A stretch of DNA of 64,000 nt from Verrucomicrobiaceae bacterium (GTDB lineage Bacteria > Verrucomicrobiota > Verrucomicrobiia > Verrucomicrobiales > Verrucomicrobiaceae), in contig JAEUHK010000055.1 of NCBI GenBank assembly GCA_016795465.1, forward strand, positions 1 through 64,000, given 5' to 3'. A program made the position numbers and the translations under genes. The notes below the pieces were generated by a model. That model saw only the letters and a program-made list of their open reading frames with translations. It searched no databases and was not told where the DNA came from. This document shows, piece by piece, positions 52,561 through 62,565 of the stretch; position 1 is the first letter of the stretch; every line of letters begins with the position of its first letter.

Positions 52561-53354
52561 ACCTGGATGCCTTTCGCTTTGAGGATGGGATTCATGAGGC
52601 TGCGCAGTGTGCCGTGGAAGATCTGCTGCTTTTGCTCAGCGGTGATGGCGGCTCCATGCACCTTGGCTAGCTGGCTGGCGAAGCTGCGACCGCCGCAATC
52701 GCTGCCGTAGATGACACGCTCCGCGCCCAGCTCCCGCACGGCCATCTCGGTGATGCCCGCGGTGGGATCGGAGCCGGCGAGATCGGCGAAGAGATTCTTT
52801 TGATCGCGAATGGCGCGAATGCCCAGCTCCCAGGTGCCGCCGGTGTGGCCGCAGATGATGGGAACCTTCGGAAAACGCCTCGCCAAGGCCACGAGGTCAT
52901 CGGGTGTGGACTCGCCGGGGTAGTTCGCCGTCGTTTTGAACCACGTGTGCTGGAAGATGACAGCCTTCAATTCGGCCGCGCGTGCGATGAGCGGGTCGAT
53001 CTCGGGTCCATCGCAGCGTTTTGCCACCCACAGCTTCACACCCACCATCGGGCCATTCGCCACGCAGCGTTCCAGCTCGGCGAGGGATTCGGGCACATGC
53101 TTCGGATTGAGCGTGACGAAACCAAAGGCACGGTCGGGATGCTTCGCGATGGCGCGGAGGACCTCGTCGTTCTGTTTTCGAAAATCGTCCGGTGCCGGGT
53201 CCTGCGACCATTTCATGCCCATGTAAACGCAAAGCCGCTCAATGCCCACGCGGTCGGCATAGCGCAGGAGCTGCCCGAGCCGCTCCTCGGGCGTGAGACC
53301 GGGCACGCCGGAGAGATGGCAGTGCAGGTCCCAGATGCGGAATTTCGGATTCAT
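52557..53354 (-). CDS. Amidohydrolase family protein with intact metal ligands
   Basis: A 265-residue cytosolic amidohydrolase-2 (TIM-like) enzyme. The start MNPKFRIWDLHCHLSG shows the HxH pair; further ligands are in VIFQHTWFKT, IICGHTGGTWE and the terminal VIYGSDCGGRS. Family members decarboxylate aromatic or other acids or hydrolyse esters/lactones; the substrate is unknown. An ATG 12 bases upstream adds four residues. It is upstream of, and coupled by ATGA to, the metal-less paralogue, and divergent from gph across 68 bases. Confidence 0.85.
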   Translation of the reverse strand: MNPKFRIWDLHCHLSGVPGLTPEERLGQLLRYADRVGIERLCVYMGMKWSQDPAPDDFRKQNDEVLRAIAKHPDRAFGFVTLNPKHVPESLAELERCVANGPMVGVKLWVAKRCDGPEIDPLIARAAELKAVIFQHTWFKTTANYPGESTPDDLVALARRFPKVPIICGHTGGTWELGIRAIRDQKNLFADLAGSDPTAGITEMAVRELGAERVIYGSDCGGRSFASQLAKVHGAAITAEQKQQIFHGTLRSLMNPILKAKGIQV

Positions 53355-53422
53355 GAGCGTTTGCATACGCGGCGGCGGGCCAATCGCTTGCCTGCCTCGG
53401 AGTTTCCTGCCAGAGAAAGGTC

Positions 53423-54070
53423 ATGATCTCCCCCAAAGCCTACCTTTTTGACCTCGACGGCACGCTCATCGATTCGCTGGCCGACATCGCGGCGTCGGTG
53501 AACCGCATGCTGGAGGCTCGCGGGCATCCGCGGCGGGAGCTGGAGCTGTTTCGCCAGATGGTCGGCGATGGCATGGAGAAGCTGGTCGAGCGTGCGCTGC
53601 CGGAGCATGCCCGCGATGCGGAGACGATACGGGCTGGCGTGGCCGAATACCGCGCGAATTACGAGCTGCACTGGCAGGAGCAGACACGGCCTTACGAGGG
53701 CATCGTCGAGATGCTGGCCACGCTGAAGGCCCGCGGCTTCAAATTGGGCGTCATCTCCAACAAGGCACACCGCTTCACCGTGCCGATGACCGAGCACTTT
53801 TTCGGCAAGGACCTCTTCGATATCATCCTCGGTGCCCGGCCGGAGGTGCCGCACAAGCCCGCACCGGATGCGGCGCACGAGGTGGCGGCGATCTGGGGCC
53901 TGCCGACGAGCGAAATCGCCTACGTAGGCGATTCGGGCATCGACATGGACTTTGCGAAGAGCAGCGGCATGCGGGCCATCGGCGTGCGCTGGGGTTTCCG
54001 TGGGGAAAAAGAGCTTCAGGAGCACGGAGCGGACGTTTTGATTTCTCATCCTTGCGAACTGGCCGCTTGA
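53423..54070 (+). CDS. gph: Phosphoglycolate phosphatase-like HAD hydrolase
   Basis: A 215-residue HAD phosphatase. Motif I FDLDGTLIDS, motif II in LGVISNKAH, motif III Lys in PEVPHKPAPDA and motif IV GDSGIDMDFAK are all present, with a helical cap between residues about 15 and 85. It fits Gph (2-phosphoglycolate phosphatase), which detoxifies 2-phosphoglycolate from DNA repair or oxygenation. AAAGG lies 6 bases before the ATG, one of the clearer ribosome sites here. Related HAD enzymes (PpaX-like) are hard to separate by sequence alone. It is followed closely by the L,D-transpeptidase gene. Confidence 0.87.
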   Translation: MISPKAYLFDLDGTLIDSLADIAASVNRMLEARGHPRRELELFRQMVGDGMEKLVERALPEHARDAETIRAGVAEYRANYELHWQEQTRPYEGIVEMLATLKARGFKLGVISNKAHRFTVPMTEHFFGKDLFDIILGARPEVPHKPAPDAAHEVAAIWGLPTSEIAYVGDSGIDMDFAKSSGMRAIGVRWGFRGEKELQEHGADVLISHPCELAA

Positions 54071-54103
54071 GCTATCGGCGCATGCCCCTTAGAGTCGCAG
54101 CCT

Positions 54104-54973
54104 GTGACCTCTTCTGCGCATTCTTTCCTCAAATCCGGCCTGCTGGTGCTCGCCGCGGTTTTCATGGCCTCCTGCAAAAGCCTCCCGCCGGAGCCACCAC
54201 CTCCCCCACCGGAACCGGTGAAGGAGCAATGGAAGTATCCCGGTGCCTGGACGGGTGGTAACAAGGCGATCACCCACATCGTGGTGAACGTGGATACGCA
54301 GCGTGCGATGCTCTACAACGGCGAGGAAGAGGTGGGCTGGACGTATGTGGCCAGCGGCATTCCGAGCTACCCGACGCCGACGGGCGAATTCAAGATCCTC
54401 GAAAAGAAGAAGGACAAGGTCTCCAACCTCTACGGCAAAGGCTACGACGCCGATGGCAAGCTGGTGAACTCCGATTTCAAGCAGGGCCGCGATGTGCTGC
54501 CTCCCGGCGGGCGCTTTGAAGCCGCTCCGATGAAGTATTTCATGCGCCTGACCAACGACGGCGTGGGCATGCACATCGGACTGATCTCGAAGCCCGGTCG
54601 CCGCGCCTCGCACGGCTGCATCCGCCTGCCCTCGAAGATGGCGCCGATCCTGTTCGACCATGTCTCGCTCGGCACGCCGGTCACGATCACAGGCAAAGGC
54701 CCTGATTATCCCACCTACCTGAAGCAGTCCGCCGAACGAGCGAAAGCCAATGCCGCGAAGTATGCCGCTGCGAAGAAGAAGCAGGCCGATGCCGATGCGA
54801 AAAAGGCCGCGGACGCAGCCGCCAGCGGCACCACACCACCCGCCGCGGATCCGAACGCTCCGGTCGTGAAGCCTGCGATCCCCGAGTTGAAGGTGCCGGA
54901 GCCTCCGCCCATCGGCGCTCCCGTGCAGGTGAAGCCCGCGCTGCCCGTGCCTGCCGGCACAGGCCAGCAGTGA
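54104..54973 (+). CDS. Lipoprotein L,D-transpeptidase (YkuD domain)
   Basis: A 289-residue protein starting at GTG. Lipobox VLAAVFMASC (Cys24) and a proline-rich stretch precede a YkuD domain (residues about 55-200). The catalytic motif is SHGCIRLP with Cys172, His170 two residues before it, and an upstream His (GMHIGL). The C-terminal about 90 residues are a Lys/Ala-rich helix, then Pro/Val-rich low complexity. It forms 3-3 peptidoglycan crosslinks or links proteins to the wall in the periplasm. It lies 33 bases after gph and 24 bases before rsgA. Confidence 0.9.
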   Translation: MTSSAHSFLKSGLLVLAAVFMASCKSLPPEPPPPPPEPVKEQWKYPGAWTGGNKAITHIVVNVDTQRAMLYNGEEEVGWTYVASGIPSYPTPTGEFKILEKKKDKVSNLYGKGYDADGKLVNSDFKQGRDVLPPGGRFEAAPMKYFMRLTNDGVGMHIGLISKPGRRASHGCIRLPSKMAPILFDHVSLGTPVTITGKGPDYPTYLKQSAERAKANAAKYAAAKKKQADADAKKAADAAASGTTPPAADPNAPVVKPAIPELKVPEPPPIGAPVQVKPALPVPAGTGQQ

Positions 54974-54997
54974 TCGCCTTTTATCCCCTGCCCTGCC

Positions 54998-56140
54998 GTG
55001 CCGCGATTCACGATTGAGGACCTGGGCTGGAATGCCTTCTTCGCGAAGCACTTCGAGCCATACGCCGCCGAAGGCTGGAAGCCCGCCCGCCTGATTCGCG
55101 ACAACAAGATCTCGTATGGAGCACTGCTCGATGATGGAGCGGGTGGCTTTGACGAGCTGGAGGTGATCCTCAGCGGCAAGGTCTATCACGACGCCGAAAC
55201 GGACGCTGATCTGCCCGCCGTGGGTGATTGGGTGGCTCTCGATGTGGGCAAAGAAGGCACGGATCATGTCATCCGAGCCCGCCTTCCCCGGCAGACCTGC
55301 TTTTCCCGAAAAGCGGCCGGCCTCAGCGCCGAGGAGCAGGTCATCGCGGCGAATGTGGACACGGTGATCGTCATCACGGACGCGGATACCGATTTCAACC
55401 TGCGGCGGATGGAGCGCTACTTCACCCTCATCGCCCGCAGCGGCGCGAAGGCCGTCGTCGTGATCAACAAGATCGATCTCACCACCAAGGAGCAAAACGA
55501 ACAGGCCGCTGCCGCCATCCGCGAGCTCAATCCAGAGGCGGATGTGCTGCTCACCAGCGTCATCAAGCGCAAGGGGCTCAAAGCCGTGCGCGACTACCTG
55601 AAACGCGGCCAGAGCGTGGCCTTCATCGGCTCCAGCGGCGTCGGCAAATCGGCGATGGTGAACCTGCTGCTCGGCGAGGAGTGGCAATGGACGGATGAGG
55701 TGAACGAGAAGACCGGACGCGGCAGGCACACCACCACCGCGCGTGAATTGCTCGTGCTCGACCGCGGCGGCATCCTCATCGACAACCCCGGCATCAAAGA
55801 GGTGCAGATGTGGACGGATGAAACCACGCTGCGTGAACGCTTTGCGGACATCGACGAGATCGCGCTGGGCTGCCGGTTTGGCGATTGCAAGCACGGCAAG
55901 GATGCCGGCTGCGCCATCCGTGCCGCCGTGGAAGGCGGCAAGCTCGATCCCGCCCGCTACGAAGGCTATTTGAAGCTCGAAGAAGAGATCGCAGAGCTGC
56001 GCAAGAAGCGCAAAAAGCGTCAAATGACGGTCGAACGCGTCTTCAAACGCGATCACAAGATCAAAGCCCGCAACCGCGAGGACCGCCACGACATCGAGCG
56101 GAACCTCCGACCCTCACGCCACGACTTTCGCGACTCGTAA
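54998..56140 (+). CDS. rsgA: Small ribosomal subunit maturation GTPase RsgA
   Basis: A 380-residue circularly permuted GTPase, starting at GTG. An OB fold occupies about residues 55-100 (GDWVALDVG), then G4 NKIDL, G1 GSSGVGKSAM, G2/G3 region GRGRHTTT and DNPGIKEV, in permuted order. A zinc finger-like segment LGCRFGDCKHGKDAGCAI follows, then a basic C-terminal helix (LRKKRKKRQMT). RsgA assists late 30S assembly. Length is at the long end of the family. It is the last gene of the gph-LDT-rsgA group and convergent with the eboD homologue six bases away. Confidence 0.93.
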   Translation: MPRFTIEDLGWNAFFAKHFEPYAAEGWKPARLIRDNKISYGALLDDGAGGFDELEVILSGKVYHDAETDADLPAVGDWVALDVGKEGTDHVIRARLPRQTCFSRKAAGLSAEEQVIAANVDTVIVITDADTDFNLRRMERYFTLIARSGAKAVVVINKIDLTTKEQNEQAAAAIRELNPEADVLLTSVIKRKGLKAVRDYLKRGQSVAFIGSSGVGKSAMVNLLLGEEWQWTDEVNEKTGRGRHTTTARELLVLDRGGILIDNPGIKEVQMWTDETTLRERFADIDEIALGCRFGDCKHGKDAGCAIRAAVEGGKLDPARYEGYLKLEEEIAELRKKRKKRQMTVERVFKRDHKIKARNREDRHDIERNLRPSRHDFRDS

Positions 56141-56145
56141 TCACC

Positions 56146-57303
<1,158 letters not shown>

Positions 57304-57416
57304 TAAAACGGGGGTCGGAAAAGGGGCGGTTCTCTGCCGCTGTCCGGGGTTTTGGTCAACGGGGAAAGCCCAAACGGGCGCCGAAGCCGTTTTCTTCTAA
57401 CTCGCCATGGAAAGTT

Positions 57417-58337
57417 CTACGTCGCCGCCACCCAACGCTGCCAGAATCGCAAGACAGGAGCAAGGCAGGCAAACAGCACCGCCAGCGGCAGGGAGACCGT
57501 CGCCACTGCCAGCGCATCGACGATCGTGATGCCCGCGAGCAGCCAGCCGACACCACGCCCGATGGAAGGGCCGCCTAGGCCGATAAATCCGATTGGAACG
57601 GACAGCAGCCAGCCGAGGGCCATGCCGACGATGAGGTCCAAGCTGCCCAAAAGAGTGTCACTCGCCATCGCGGCGATGATGGGGACAAAGAGCAGCAGAA
57701 TGGCCAAAATCCGCTTCGCGAGGCCAAGCGCACTTCCCTTGTGCTCGGACCGCGCCGCCATGGTGATGCCGACGATGTAGCAACCCAGCGCCGCGGCGTG
57801 AACGAGGTTTCCCGATGCCAAAAAGGACAATGAGTCCCAAGTCAGGCGATACCCTGGACACAAAAGGTCATCGGTCGCTGCGAAAGCGCGATCCATCACC
57901 AGCGCCGAGCCCGCCATGAGCACTAAAAAGGCCCGGCAGGCCCCCATGACCACCACCGAGCCTGCCCAAGGCTTGTGATACAGGTCGTAAAACAAAATGC
58001 AGACCACCAATCCGGCGATCATGAGTGGATGCGCCCAGCCTTTGGCGAAGGCCAGGCAGGCTCCGACGAACAGCATGCCGAGTCCCACGCTCCATGCCGC
58101 ACGCAGGCTCACCTGACCGCTCGGGATGGGCCGCTCCCGGCGATGCTCGCGGTCAAATTTCACATCCGCCGCGTCGTTGAGGATCATGCCGCCGGTGTAG
58201 AGCAGCGAGCCCGCAAGGATGAGCCAGAGCAATCGCGCATCCTGCCAGCCGCCACCGGCCACCAGCCACGCGGCGGTGACGTTCGTCAACACCGTCGGCA
58301 GATTGGAGATTCGGGCGAGCTGGAGCCAGGGAAGCAT
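57417..58337 (-). CDS. eboC: EboC-like UbiA-family prenyltransferase homologue
   Basis: A 306-residue polytopic membrane protein with about eight hydrophobic segments. The Asp-rich motif is NDAADVKFDREHRRERPIPSG, like the N-D-x-x-D motif that binds Mg-prenyl diphosphate in UbiA enzymes; a second is less clear (the YDLYHK block). The start MLPWLQLARISNLPTVLTNV is preceded by AGGAG at a good spacing. EboC is the UbiA-like member of the ebo cluster; alternatively it could be an ordinary 4-hydroxybenzoate or geranylgeranyl transferase. It lies upstream of the eboD-like gene on the same strand and is divergent from gatC across about 90 bases. Confidence 0.8.
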   Translation of the reverse strand: MLPWLQLARISNLPTVLTNVTAAWLVAGGGWQDARLLWLILAGSLLYTGGMILNDAADVKFDREHRRERPIPSGQVSLRAAWSVGLGMLFVGACLAFAKGWAHPLMIAGLVVCILFYDLYHKPWAGSVVVMGACRAFLVLMAGSALVMDRAFAATDDLLCPGYRLTWDSLSFLASGNLVHAAALGCYIVGITMAARSEHKGSALGLAKRILAILLLFVPIIAAMASDTLLGSLDLIVGMALGWLLSVPIGFIGLGGPSIGRGVGWLLAGITIVDALAVATVSLPLAVLFACLAPVLRFWQRWVAAT

Positions 58338-58427
58338 GCGGAGGCTCCTGTGGCCCTTCCCGCCCCGGTTTTCCAGCCGCCTTTTCTTTTGCAAAAAGAC
58401 CGCCCCGCTGTCATCTCAGCGCCCGCC

Positions 58428-58715
58428 ATGCCCGCCGCCGCTATTGACATCCAAAAAGTTGCCAAGCTCTCCCGCCTCTCGCTCACGCCGGAGGAGGCCG
58501 CGCACTACGAAAAGCAGCTCAACGGCGTGCTGACCTACATCGACACGCTCACCGCGCACAATCTCGGCGATGTCGAGCCCTCCTCGCACGCCATGCCGGT
58601 CTTTGATGTGCTCCGCGTGGATGAGGAGCGCCCCGGTTTCACGCAGGAACAATGCCTCTCGAACGCCCCGAAACGCGTCGGCGACCAGTTCCAGATCCCC
58701 AAAGTCATCGAATAA
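58428..58715 (+). CDS. gatC: Aspartyl/glutamyl-tRNA amidotransferase subunit C
   Basis: A 95-residue GatC. The family features VAKLSRLSLTPEEAAHYEKQLNGVLTYID (split here as VAKLSRLSL and YEKQLNGVL) and the C-terminal RVDEERPGFTQEQCLSNAP and FQIPKVIE are all seen. GatC clamps GatA and GatB in the GatCAB complex that transamidates misacylated Glu-tRNA(Gln) or Asp-tRNA(Asn). The gatA gene follows after three bases, so the two are one unit; gatB is elsewhere. Confidence 0.95.
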   Translation: MPAAAIDIQKVAKLSRLSLTPEEAAHYEKQLNGVLTYIDTLTAHNLGDVEPSSHAMPVFDVLRVDEERPGFTQEQCLSNAPKRVGDQFQIPKVIE

Positions 58716-58718
58716 CTC

Positions 58719-60143
58719 ATGTCTCTCGCCAATTCGACCATCGCCCAGCTTCGCCAGCGTCTCAAAGCCGGGGAAATCACATCACGCGATATCGTGCAGG
58801 ATGTCGCCAAGGCCATCGAGGCCCGCAACGGCGAGCTCGGTGCCTACTTGAGCTTCGACACGGAGGCCGCGCTGAAGGAAGCCGATGCCGCGGACAAGTC
58901 CCTGCCGCTCGGTGGCATCCCGATTGGCATCAAGGACAACATGAATGTCACCGGCCAGCCCTGCACCTGCGCCTCGAAGATCCTCGCGGAAAACTACACC
59001 TCGCCCTACGACGCCGGTGCGATCCAAAAACTGCGCCAGGGCGGTGCCGTGCCGTTTGGCCGCTTGAACATGGATGAGTTCGCCATGGGCTCGACGACGG
59101 AAAACTCCGCGCTAGGCGTTACTCGCAATCCTCGCGATACCAGCCGTGTGCCCGGTGGCTCCAGCGGTGGCAGCGCCTCCGCCGTGGCCGGTGACATCGC
59201 CATCGCCGCGCTCGGCAGCGACACCGGCGGCTCGATCCGCCAACCCGCCGCTCTTTGCGGCTGCGTGGGCCTCAAACCGACCTACGGACGTGTCTCGCGC
59301 TTTGGCCTCGTGGCCTTTGCATCCTCGCTCGATCAGATCGGCCCCATCACGAAGACCGTCGAAGATGCCGCGCTGCTGTTGAATCATCTTTGCGGCAAAG
59401 ACGGTCGCGATTCCACCTCGCTCGATGTCGAGGTGCCGGACTTCACTGCGGGCATCGGCAAGGACATCAAAGGGCTGCGGGTCGGTCTGCCGAAGGAATA
59501 CTTCATCGACGGCACGCACGCCGGTGTTTCCGCCGCGGTCGATGCTGCCATCAAGAAACTCGAAAGCCTCGGCGCCATCATCGAGCATATCTCGCTGCCG
59601 CACACCGAGCTTGGCGTGGCCACTTACTACGTTCTCGCGCCCGCGGAAGCCTCTGCCAACCTCGCCCGCTTTGACGGCGTGCGTTACGGCCACCGCAGCA
59701 GCACTGCCACCGACCTCATGGAGCACTACTTGAAGAGCCGCTCCGAAGGCTTCGGCCCCGAAGTGAAGCGCCGCATCCTGCTCGGCACCTACATGCTCAG
59801 CAGCGGCTACTACGACGCCTACTACCTTCGCGCTCAAAAGGCCCGCACACTGATCCGCAATGACTTCACCGAGGCCTTCTCGAAGGTCGATGTCATCGTG
59901 TCCCCCACCAGCCCCGCTCCTGCGCACAAGCTCGGCGAATTGAAGGACAACCCGCTCGCCGCTTATCTCGAAGACGTTTTCACCATCCCGGTGAACCTCG
60001 CCGGTCTTCCCGGCATCAGCGTGCCCTGCGGCGATGTGGAAGTCGATGGCGTGAAGCTCCCCGTCGGCCTGCAACTCATCGGCAAGCCGCTCGACGAGGT
60101 CACCGTGCTGCGTGCTGCGCATGCCTACGAGCAGGCGCGGTAG
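58719..60143 (+). CDS. gatA: Aspartyl/glutamyl-tRNA amidotransferase subunit A
   Basis: A 474-residue amidase-signature enzyme. The Ser-cisSer-Lys triad is visible: Lys72 (GIPIGIKDNM), Ser148 in PGGSSGGSASA and Ser172 in DTGGSIRQPA. GatA releases ammonia from glutamine for GatB. Length and motifs (NLAGLPGISVPCG near the end) are standard. It directly follows gatC and ends 15 bases before the convergent GYF-like membrane gene, so the unit stops here without gatB. Confidence 0.96.
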   Translation: MSLANSTIAQLRQRLKAGEITSRDIVQDVAKAIEARNGELGAYLSFDTEAALKEADAADKSLPLGGIPIGIKDNMNVTGQPCTCASKILAENYTSPYDAGAIQKLRQGGAVPFGRLNMDEFAMGSTTENSALGVTRNPRDTSRVPGGSSGGSASAVAGDIAIAALGSDTGGSIRQPAALCGCVGLKPTYGRVSRFGLVAFASSLDQIGPITKTVEDAALLLNHLCGKDGRDSTSLDVEVPDFTAGIGKDIKGLRVGLPKEYFIDGTHAGVSAAVDAAIKKLESLGAIIEHISLPHTELGVATYYVLAPAEASANLARFDGVRYGHRSSTATDLMEHYLKSRSEGFGPEVKRRILLGTYMLSSGYYDAYYLRAQKARTLIRNDFTEAFSKVDVIVSPTSPAPAHKLGELKDNPLAAYLEDVFTIPVNLAGLPGISVPCGDVEVDGVKLPVGLQLIGKPLDEVTVLRAAHAYEQAR

Positions 60144-60158
60144 TCTTCAGGGCTTTCA

Positions 60159-60887
60159 TCATGACATCCCGGGCCTGAACGCCATGCCGAACAGCATGAC
60201 CAGCACGATCATGAGGATGATTAATCCAAGGTAGATGGCACAGAGGATGCCGCAGAACTTCCAGAACCGCCGCTGCTCCGCCAGCGCGAGGGTGAGGTCG
60301 GAGAAGCTTTGAGATGACGAGAGCCGGCCGATGCTGGAGGCATACTTGCTCAGCTTGAGCGTGGGGTAGATTACCAGCATAACGGAGATGCCGATGACGA
60401 ACAACACGCCCACGGCGAGACCGACTCCGGCACCAACCTGGCCTGAATTGGCCAGTCCACCCGCTCCCGCCAAGCCCATGATCAGGTAAAACGAGAGCCC
60501 CAACAGGTTCAGAATGCTCGCGATCCACATCAGCACAGAGATGAGCCTCACCCACGGCCGGGTGCCGCGAAGCTCCTGCAGCACGGGATAGGGCACGCTG
60601 CCCATAGCGGCGCCTGGCTGCAACTGAGCGGCTTTTGGCGCGGCATAGGGATTCACGGCCGGCGTCACGACCACCGGAGTGGCGGCCACCGGCTTCGGCT
60701 TCCCGACCATGGGACCGGTGGCTGCACCAGCAGTCGTGAGCCTGGCCAGTGGCTGCCACTCCGGCATGCCTTCTTTCCAGCACCAGTCGTCCTGTTTGAA
60801 AAAGCCAGACTTCAGACCTTCTTCGATCTGCGAGAGATCAAACGAGCCGAGTTCCGCACCTTCACGGGAAATAGTGTATTCACTCAT
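60159..60887 (-). CDS. GYF-like domain membrane protein of unknown function
   Basis: A 242-residue protein. Residues 1-50 (YTISREGAELGSFDLSQIEEGLKSG, DDWCWKEGMPEWQPL) are a GYF_2/DUF4339 domain, a proline-binding-like fold common in Verrucomicrobia and Bacteroidetes. An Ala/Pro/Val linker follows, then three membrane spans (WVRLISVLMWIASILNLLGL, LAVGVLFVIGISVMLVIY, FCGILCAIYLGLIILMIVLVMLFG, here in pieces). The start is chosen at MSEYTIS; an upstream in-frame ATG is out of character. The partner or function is unknown. It is divergent from the secreted propeller across about 148 bases. Confidence 0.82.
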   Translation of the reverse strand: MSEYTISREGAELGSFDLSQIEEGLKSGFFKQDDWCWKEGMPEWQPLARLTTAGAATGPMVGKPKPVAATPVVVTPAVNPYAAPKAAQLQPGAAMGSVPYPVLQELRGTRPWVRLISVLMWIASILNLLGLSFYLIMGLAGAGGLANSGQVGAGVGLAVGVLFVIGISVMLVIYPTLKLSKYASSIGRLSSSQSFSDLTLALAEQRRFWKFCGILCAIYLGLIILMIVLVMLFGMAFRPGMS

Positions 60888-61035
60888 AAAAACAGCCCGT
60901 GTTTTAGCCACCAGCACAGGCTTCTGTCGATACCAAAATCGTCTGCTAAGGCATTGAGTGGTGAATCGCTCCTGTTTGAGCCTCGCGGCATCTTGGTGAA
61001 AGGTCCGCGCTGTGCTATTCGATCTCCTTCGCCCC

Positions 61036-62547
61036 ATGTTTCGCGCCTTTTGCCTTTCGCTCGCCTTTGCCCCTGCCCTGCTCGCTGCTCCACCGGTGGA
61101 GGCGGATTTTTACAAGATCACGACGTTTGACACCCCAAAGGAAACGGCGCTGGAGGTCGGCTCCATCGAGTTGCTGCCGGAGGGCAAGCTGGCCCTCGGC
61201 ACGCGTCGTGGCGAGATCTGGATCGTGAGCGGTGCGGGCAGCAGCGATCCGGCGGCGGTGAGTTACAAGCTCTTTGCCAGCGGCCTGCATGAGGTGCTCG
61301 GCCTGGCCTACAATCCGAAGGACAAAAATCTTTACGCCACCACCCGCTATGAGATCACGCGGTTGAAGGACACGGATGCGGATGGCCGTGCGGATGTGTT
61401 TGAGAACGTGAACGATGGCTGGGGCGTCTCCGGTGATTACCATGAGTATGCCATCGGCAGTCGTTTTGACAAAAAGGGCGACCTTTGGGTCACGCTATGC
61501 CTCACAGGGTCGTTCAGCAGCCAGGTGCCATTTCGCGGATGGGCGCTGCGCATCACGCCGGAGGGCAAACTGGTGCCCACCAGCTCCGGCATCCGCAGCC
61601 CCGGCGGCATCGGCTTCGATGCGGATGGCGAAGTGTATTACTGCGACAACCAAGGCCCGTGGCATGGCTCCTGCACGTTGCAGCATCTTGTGCCGGGCAG
61701 TTTCCAAGGCCACCCCGGCGGCAACATCTGGTATGACCTCGCCCCGAACATGGGCCCGCGGCCGATTGATCCGATTCCCGAGGCTTTCCAAGGCGACCGC
61801 GGACGCAAAGAAGACCGCCCCGGCGGCGATCCCGACCGCATGGTGGCGGAGCGTGCCCGCATCAAGGAACTGCTGCCGCCCGCCGTGTATCTCGTGCATG
61901 GCAAAGTCGGCAATTCGGCCTCAGCCATCATTTGCGACACCAGCGGCGGGAAGTTCGGCCCCTTTGCCAAGCAGCTCTTCATCGCCGATCAGAGCCACAG
62001 CAACCTCAGTCGCGTCTTCCTCGAAACGGTGAATGGCATCAAACAAGGCGTCGTGATCCCTTTCCGAAGCGGCTTTACCAGCGGCCTCATCGGCGGGCGC
62101 ATGGACGAGGAAGGCCGTGTTTTCGTGGGTGGCAGCGACCGCGGCTGGGGAGCACGCGGAGGCAAGCCCTTCTGCTTTGAAAAGTGCGAGTGGACCGGCA
62201 AAACACCCTTCGAAATCCTTGAGATGCGGGCGAGGCCAGATGGTTTTGAGCTCACCTTCACCCAGCCGGTCGATCCAGCCTCCGCTGGCGATGTGAAGAA
62301 CTACTCAATGCGCGAGTTCACCTACGCCTACCGCGAGCAATACGGCGGCGATGAGATCGATGAGGTCATTCCCAAGATCACCGCCGCCCAAGTGGCCGCC
62401 GATGGCAAATCCGTGCGCCTCACGGTCAGTCCGCTCACCAAAGGCCACATCCACGAGTTGCATCTCGACGGTGTGAAAGGTCCCGAAGCCAACCCGCTGC
62501 TCCACACGGTGGCGTGGTATACGCTTAACGAGATTCCGGCGAAGTGA
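61036..62547 (+). CDS. Secreted beta-propeller protein resembling PQQ-dependent sugar dehydrogenases
   Basis: A 503-residue secreted protein (signal MFRAFCLSLAFAPALLAAPP; a GTG 24 bases upstream is possible). It forms a soluble beta-propeller of the glucose/sorbosone dehydrogenase-like type common in Planctomycetes and Verrucomicrobia: repeated LGTRRGEIWIV, LGLAYNPKDKNLYATTRYEI, DTDADGRADVFE, RSPGGIGFDADGEVYYCDNQG and PFAKQLFIADQSHSNLSRV. A C-terminal beta domain (about residues 395-495) follows. I see no clear PQQ-binding residues, so it may be a binding protein. Neighbouring lactonase-like gene lies convergent 18 bases downstream. Confidence 0.82.
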   Translation: MFRAFCLSLAFAPALLAAPPVEADFYKITTFDTPKETALEVGSIELLPEGKLALGTRRGEIWIVSGAGSSDPAAVSYKLFASGLHEVLGLAYNPKDKNLYATTRYEITRLKDTDADGRADVFENVNDGWGVSGDYHEYAIGSRFDKKGDLWVTLCLTGSFSSQVPFRGWALRITPEGKLVPTSSGIRSPGGIGFDADGEVYYCDNQGPWHGSCTLQHLVPGSFQGHPGGNIWYDLAPNMGPRPIDPIPEAFQGDRGRKEDRPGGDPDRMVAERARIKELLPPAVYLVHGKVGNSASAIICDTSGGKFGPFAKQLFIADQSHSNLSRVFLETVNGIKQGVVIPFRSGFTSGLIGGRMDEEGRVFVGGSDRGWGARGGKPFCFEKCEWTGKTPFEILEMRARPDGFELTFTQPVDPASAGDVKNYSMREFTYAYREQYGGDEIDEVIPKITAAQVAADGKSVRLTVSPLTKGHIHELHLDGVKGPEANPLLHTVAWYTLNEIPAK

Positions 62548-62565
62548 TCGGAGACGAGCATTCGC

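Noticed and set aside
62548..62565. A terminator between the two convergent propeller genes
   Set aside because: A small imperfect hairpin (GACGAGC/GCTCATC) with no T-tract and a mismatch, too weak to call.
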